NCBI RefSeq assembly: GCF_004363805.1
Contig: NZ_SNZP01000001.1
Location: 292,690-356,689, forward strand
Source: Paludibacterium purpuratum
Lineage (GTDB): Bacteria > Pseudomonadota > Gammaproteobacteria > Burkholderiales > Chromobacteriaceae
Length of the DNA: 64,000 nucleotides
Direction: 5' to 3'
Part shown: piece by piece, positions 60,512-64,000 of the stretch
Layout: the number at the start of each line of letters is the position of its first letter
Numbering within the stretch: the first letter of the stretch is position 1
The notes under the pieces: model-generated
Seen by the model: the letters and a program-made list of their open reading frames with translations, nothing else
Told to the model about the DNA's origin: nothing
Databases searched by the model: none
Position numbers and translations under genes: made by a program

Positions 60512-61786
60512 ATGCGCCTGAACAAGCTCTCCGCCGCCCTTGTGGCGGCTTTGTTTTTATCTGCGGCCGAGGCCGCGCCGATCGAGGCCAATGGTTCGGC
60601 GCCTCTGGATGCCGGCGTGACCGCCGCGCGCGAGATGGCGATCCAGGATGCATTGCGCCAGGCGGCGCTGTCGCAGGGGGCGCAGGTGAATTCGGCGCAG
60701 TACATGAATTCGGGTGTGGTGAGCGAATCCACCAGCCTGTCGGCGGCCCCCATTTCCGGCAAGGTCAAGGTTCTGGATGAACATGCCGATGGCGATTTAT
60801 ATCAGGTGCGGGTACAAATCGACCCCGATCAGCCCGTTCAGTCTGGCCCGTCCGCCGGCAGGGCGCCTGCCGGCTGTGGCGTGCCCGATGGCCGCGCGTT
60901 GCGTCGTCGGGTGGCTGCGGCCTATTTCTATGTTGATCATCCGGCGGATGCCAACGACCTGGATGCGCTGGGCGTGCGCTTGGCGCACGATATGGCACGC
61001 CGCCTGGCGCTGCGCAGCAATGAGTTTGCGGCGCGCGATGCCGGCAATATCGGCCTGCTGCCCAACGACCGCCTGACCGAGCCCGCCTTGGCCGCCGGCA
61101 CCGTGCGCCAGCTGGCGGGGAGTACCAATGCGCAGTTCGTGGTGGCAGGACGGGTATTATCGACGTCGGTCACCAAGCGCGCACTTCGTCCCACGCTGTT
61201 CGGCTCGACCGTCACCAGCCAGCAGGGTGCGTACTATTCCGGTCCGCTCTCGGCGCTGTTAGGGCCGGGAGTGATCTATCGCCCGGTTGCGCGCGAGTTC
61301 CAGTTGGAGCTATGGATCTACGATGGCCTGACCGGCAGCCTGCTGCGCACGCAGCAGTTTTCCACCTCCGCCACCGGCTATATCCAACCTAAGGTTCAGC
61401 CGGTGTTCGGTTCGGAGGCCTTCTGGCAGACCGACTACGGCGAAGAAATCAATACCTTGCTGGACCAAGTGACCGAGGATGTGACAGCGACATTGAGCTG
61501 CATTCCGTTCACGGCGCGCGTACTGCGCGTGGCCGACGGGCAGGTTTATCTGGATGCCGGCGGACTGGATGGATTGCAGGTCGGCGACAAGATGCTGGTG
61601 TATCGTCAGCGCCTATCCAATACGCTGGTCGATCCGCTCAGCGGACAGGAATTGGGGGTGCCGGAGACGTTGCTGGGCGATGTGTCGTTGATCCAGGTGC
61701 AGCCGAATCTGTCGGTGGCGCTGGCGCACGGGGTGAAGAGTTCGGTGCAGGCGGGGGATTTGCTACGATTTATTCCTAAGCGTTAA
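60512..61786 (+). CDS. flgT: Flagellar assembly protein FlgT
   Basis: 424 residues with signal peptide (LSAALVAALFLSAAEAAP). Three FlgT-like regions: an N-terminal one (~20-100, AREMAIQDALRQAALSQGAQ), a middle one (~120-330) and a C-terminal barrel (~340-424, VYLDAGGLDGLQVGDKMLVY). FlgT forms the H ring around the L and P rings in Vibrio. The rest of the flagellar cluster is not in the window, so flgP-flgT stand apart. Confidence 0.87.
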   Translation: MRLNKLSAALVAALFLSAAEAAPIEANGSAPLDAGVTAAREMAIQDALRQAALSQGAQVNSAQYMNSGVVSESTSLSAAPISGKVKVLDEHADGDLYQVRVQIDPDQPVQSGPSAGRAPAGCGVPDGRALRRRVAAAYFYVDHPADANDLDALGVRLAHDMARRLALRSNEFAARDAGNIGLLPNDRLTEPALAAGTVRQLAGSTNAQFVVAGRVLSTSVTKRALRPTLFGSTVTSQQGAYYSGPLSALLGPGVIYRPVAREFQLELWIYDGLTGSLLRTQQFSTSATGYIQPKVQPVFGSEAFWQTDYGEEINTLLDQVTEDVTATLSCIPFTARVLRVADGQVYLDAGGLDGLQVGDKMLVYRQRLSNTLVDPLSGQELGVPETLLGDVSLIQVQPNLSVALAHGVKSSVQAGDLLRFIPKR

Positions 61787-61807
61787 AGATCTTTTGACGC
61801 CATAAAT

Positions 61808-61840
61808 AAGAAAAAAGCGCGAAATTCGCGCTTTTTTCTT
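61808..61840. terminator. Bidirectional intrinsic terminator
   Basis: Perfect 16-bp arms (AAGAAAAAAGCGCGAA and TTCGCGCTTTTTTCTT) with a single-base centre as written. Serves flgT and the convergent pbpG. Confidence 0.93.
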
Positions 61841-61865
61841 ATTTGCCATTCGGCCTGGTGGGCGA

Positions 61866-62759
61866 TCAGCTCGCCGCGAGCCAGCTCTGCGGGTGGCTTT
61901 CCAACCAGCTCTTGATGGCTCGCGCATCGTTGGCGCGCGATTGGCCGCCGCCGGAAGACAGGATGACGATGATCAGCGGCTGGGTACCGACGGTGGCTTC
62001 CATCACCATGCAATGGCCGGCTTCGTTGATGTAGCCGGTTTTTTGCAACGCGATGTCCCAACTGCCTTCGCGCACCAGCGCATTGCTGTTGCGATACTGC
62101 AGCAGGCGGTTGGAGACCGAATAGATTTCATGTTGCGAGGTGGTGGTGAATTCTTTGATCAGCGGGTAGTTTTGCGCCGCCTTGACCATGCGCGCCAAGT
62201 CGCGGGCCGTGGAGGTATTGCGCATGTCCAGGCCGGTCGGGTCGTAGAACACCGAGTCGCTCATGCCGAGCTGGCGCGCTTTGTCGTTCATGCGCGCGAC
62301 GAAGGCGCGGGTTCCGCCGGGCAGCGCGGTCCGCGCTAGTGCGGCGGCGGCACGATTCTCGGACGACATCAACGCCAACAGCAGCATTTCCTTGCGCGGT
62401 AGGGTGGTGCCGACGGCCAGGCGCGAACGGGTGTGCTTGACGCGATCGATTTCGGCGTCGGTGACGGCGATCGGCTCATCGAGCGATACGCCCGAATCGA
62501 GCAGGACCATAGCGGTCATCAGCTTGCTGATCGAGGCGATGGGTTGGCGTTGGTCGACACGTTTTTCGTAGAGCGGTTCGCCGGTATTGCCGTTGAGCAC
62601 CAGGACCGACTGGGCCGACAGGCGCGGAGCGGTATAGAAAGCCATCTGCTCCGTCACGCGGACGGTAGCGGTTTGGGCGATCGGTTGGGCCTGCGCCCCT
62701 GCGGGCACGGCCGCGGCGGCCAGAGTCATGGCCAGCCAGCCAGCGAAATGCTTCAACAT
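61866..62759 (-). CDS. pbpG: D-alanyl-D-alanine endopeptidase (PBP7 type)
   Basis: 297 residues with signal peptide (LAMTLAAAAVPAGAQAQ). Serine peptidase motifs in order: SISKLM (SxxK, ~80), SEN (~134), KTG (~232, LQKTGYINEAGHC). Cleaves D-Ala-DAP cross-links in periplasmic peptidoglycan. Converges on flgT. Confidence 0.94.
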   Translation of the reverse strand: MLKHFAGWLAMTLAAAAVPAGAQAQPIAQTATVRVTEQMAFYTAPRLSAQSVLVLNGNTGEPLYEKRVDQRQPIASISKLMTAMVLLDSGVSLDEPIAVTDAEIDRVKHTRSRLAVGTTLPRKEMLLLALMSSENRAAAALARTALPGGTRAFVARMNDKARQLGMSDSVFYDPTGLDMRNTSTARDLARMVKAAQNYPLIKEFTTTSQHEIYSVSNRLLQYRNSNALVREGSWDIALQKTGYINEAGHCMVMEATVGTQPLIIVILSSGGGQSRANDARAIKSWLESHPQSWLAAS

Positions 62760-62790
62760 CAGGTACCTTTCCTATGCCTGGCGGAACCCG

Positions 62791-62831
62791 TCTAAAACCC
62801 TCGCCGATCGAAGATGGGAAAGGGTTTTAGA
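62791..62831. other. Hairpin between pbpG and uvrB
   Basis: TCTAAAACCCT (62791-62801) and AGGGTTTTAGA (62821-62831) are perfect 11-bp arms; GCGG (62781) and CCGC (62838) extend the pairing. No T-run. Lies in the 234-bp divergent control region. Possible operator or structured leader; no LexA box was recognised here. Confidence 0.45.
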
Positions 62832-62993
62832 GGAGTACCGCCGTTAGGGATAAATGTTTGTGGCCCTATTTTAATCAAGCATAGTTTTTGTGTGGGCAAT
62901 AATTCGCAAATTTTGCCTAAAAAGGCCCAATTGAATCCGTGTCGGGCCAAGTGCGCTAAAATACGATTTCGATCCGCAGCCGAGTTTGCCGCC

Positions 62994-64000
62994 ATGCAAG
63001 TCAGCTTTCCTGACAGTCCGTTCTTACTGAATCAACCGTTTCCGCCTGCCGGCGACCAGCCTGGCGCCATCGACCAACTGGTCGAAGGGCTGTCGGACGG
63101 GCTGGCATATCAAACGTTGCTGGGGGTGACCGGCTCCGGGAAAACGTTCACGATGGCCAATGTTATTGCGCGAACAGGTCGCCCGGCGATCATTATGGCG
63201 CACAATAAAACCCTGGCTGCGCAACTTTATGCCGAGATGCGCGAGTTTTTCCCGAGTAACGCAGTCGAGTATTTCGTTTCGTATTACGACTACTATCAGC
63301 CGGAAGCCTATGTGCCCAGCCGAGATCTTTTCATCGAAAAAGACTCGAGCATCAACGAGCACATCGAGCAGATGCGTCTGTCGGCCACCAAGTCGATCCT
63401 GGAGCGCCCGGACTGCGTCATTGTTGCAACAGTTTCCGCAATATATGGTATCGGCGATCCCTCCGACTACCATCAAATGATTCTGCATTTGAAGGAAGGC
63501 GAGCGCCTGGAGCAGCGTGCGATCATCGCCCGCCTGGTCGGCATGCAGTACGAGCGGGCGGAAATGGATTTTCGCCGCGGCTCGTTCCGGGTACGCGGCG
63601 ACGTCATCGATATTTTCCCGGCGGAAAGCGCGGAGTTGGCGTTGCGGGTGGCGATGTTCGACGACGAGATCGAGGCCTTGACGCTGTTCGACCCGTTAAC
63701 CGGCACCACGCGCCAGCGGCTGGGCCGCTTTACGGTGTTCCCCGGCAGCCATTACGTGACGCCGCGCGATACCGTGCTCAAGGCCTGCGAGAAGATCAAG
63801 TTGGAGCTCAATCAGCGGGTGGCTTTCTTTCAGCAAGAGGGCAAGCTGGTCGAAGCGCAGCGGCTTGAGCAGCGCACGCGTTTCGATCTGGAAATGCTGT
63901 ACGAGATGGGTTTCTGCAAGGGGATCGAAAATTACTCGCGCCATTTTTCCGGTCGTGCGGCCGGCGATCCGCCGCCGACGCTGATCGACTATCTACCGAA
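62994..64000 (+). CDS. uvrB: Excinuclease ABC subunit B (N-terminal half; runs off right edge)
   Basis: First 335 residues of about 670. Helicase-like DNA-damage subunit that receives DNA from UvrA and recruits UvrC. Seen: Walker A GVTGSGKT (~46-53), the Y-rich beta-hairpin [20 protein letters not shown] that clamps the strand (~100-119), and [20 protein letters not shown]. The frame is intact to the edge. ATG 62994. Confidence 0.96.
   Translation, partial: MQVSFPDSPFLLNQPFPPAGDQPGAIDQLVEGLSDGLAYQTLLGVTGSGKTFTMANVIARTGRPAIIMAHNKTLAAQLYAEMREFFPSNAVEYFVSYYDYYQPEAYVPSRDLFIEKDSSINEHIEQMRLSATKSILERPDCVIVATVSAIYGIGDPSDYHQMILHLKEGERLEQRAIIARLVGMQYERAEMDFRRGSFRVRGDVIDIFPAESAELALRVAMFDDEIEALTLFDPLTGTTRQRLGRFTVFPGSHYVTPRDTVLKACEKIKLELNQRVAFFQQEGKLVEAQRLEQRTRFDLEMLYEMGFCKGIENYSRHFSGRAAGDPPPTLIDYLP

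Noticed and set aside
62832..62993. A LexA box upstream of uvrB
   Set aside because: I found no CTG-N10-CAG type site in this stretch.

Overview
The window reads as a GC-rich chromosomal segment of a betaproteobacterium, most likely in the Neisseriales (Chromobacterium and relatives). This is inferred from the gene mix: EarP (arginine rhamnosylation of EF-P), a class II NrdJ, PurU, Lrp, FlgP/FlgT, RlmD, PbpG and a dense set of divergent regulator/transporter pairs. No species can be named from the sequence alone. The segment is mostly core chromosome with short operons, and coding runs on both strands.

Layout. 1-11.5 kb: earP (cut by the left edge), a gamma-glutamylpolyamine-type synthetase, a large AsmA/DUF748 protein, nrdJ behind a tandem pair of NrdR boxes and a strong hairpin, a tiny CDGSH-like protein, and the Fur-controlled feoA-feoB-Cys-rich operon. 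11.5-27.4 kb: regulator/target pairs (MmyB-type/MFS, MocR with small Cys-containing ORFs, LysR/SDR, ArgP/APC amino-acid permease, AraC/EamA) with hydrolases, GNATs and several unrecognised proteins. 27.5-31.5 kb: the thiBPQ thiamine transporter operon behind a TPP riboswitch that is split by a 268-bp MITE-like element. 31.5-38.2 kb: GNAT, YbaK, Lrp, GntR, a four-tRNA operon (Pro-Arg-His-His), folD-purU and an MFS exporter. 38.2-43.9 kb: ornithine decarboxylase behind an 826-bp AT-rich leader, cytochrome c', DedA, a solute-binding protein and a UPF0149 protein. 44-50.4 kb: FMN-binding protein, DUF465, TetR, MscS, GNAT/GST, VOC and a DUF1778/GNAT toxin-antitoxin pair. 50.4-51.8 kb: a small decayed integrative islet at the 3' end of rlmD. 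51.8-64 kb: rlmD, an L,D-transpeptidase, an AraC/EamA/MFS cluster, gltX, EamA, flgP-flgT, pbpG and the first half of uvrB.

Working together: FolD and PurU are adjacent one-carbon enzymes; ThiB, ThiP and ThiQ form one transporter; FeoA, FeoB and the Cys-rich peptide form a ferrous-iron uptake unit; FlgP and FlgT are partner flagellar outer-membrane/T-ring proteins. Ornithine decarboxylase, the polyamine-type glutamine synthetase and the ArgP-linked permease all touch basic amino acids and polyamines but are not clustered.

The two strongest unusual features are the MITE-like insertion inside the pyrophosphate-sensing arm of the TPP riboswitch, and the rlmD-targeted islet. The islet has a duplicated rlmD tail, a 23-bp identical att-like core, an integrase stub and a single repeat-containing lipoprotein as cargo.
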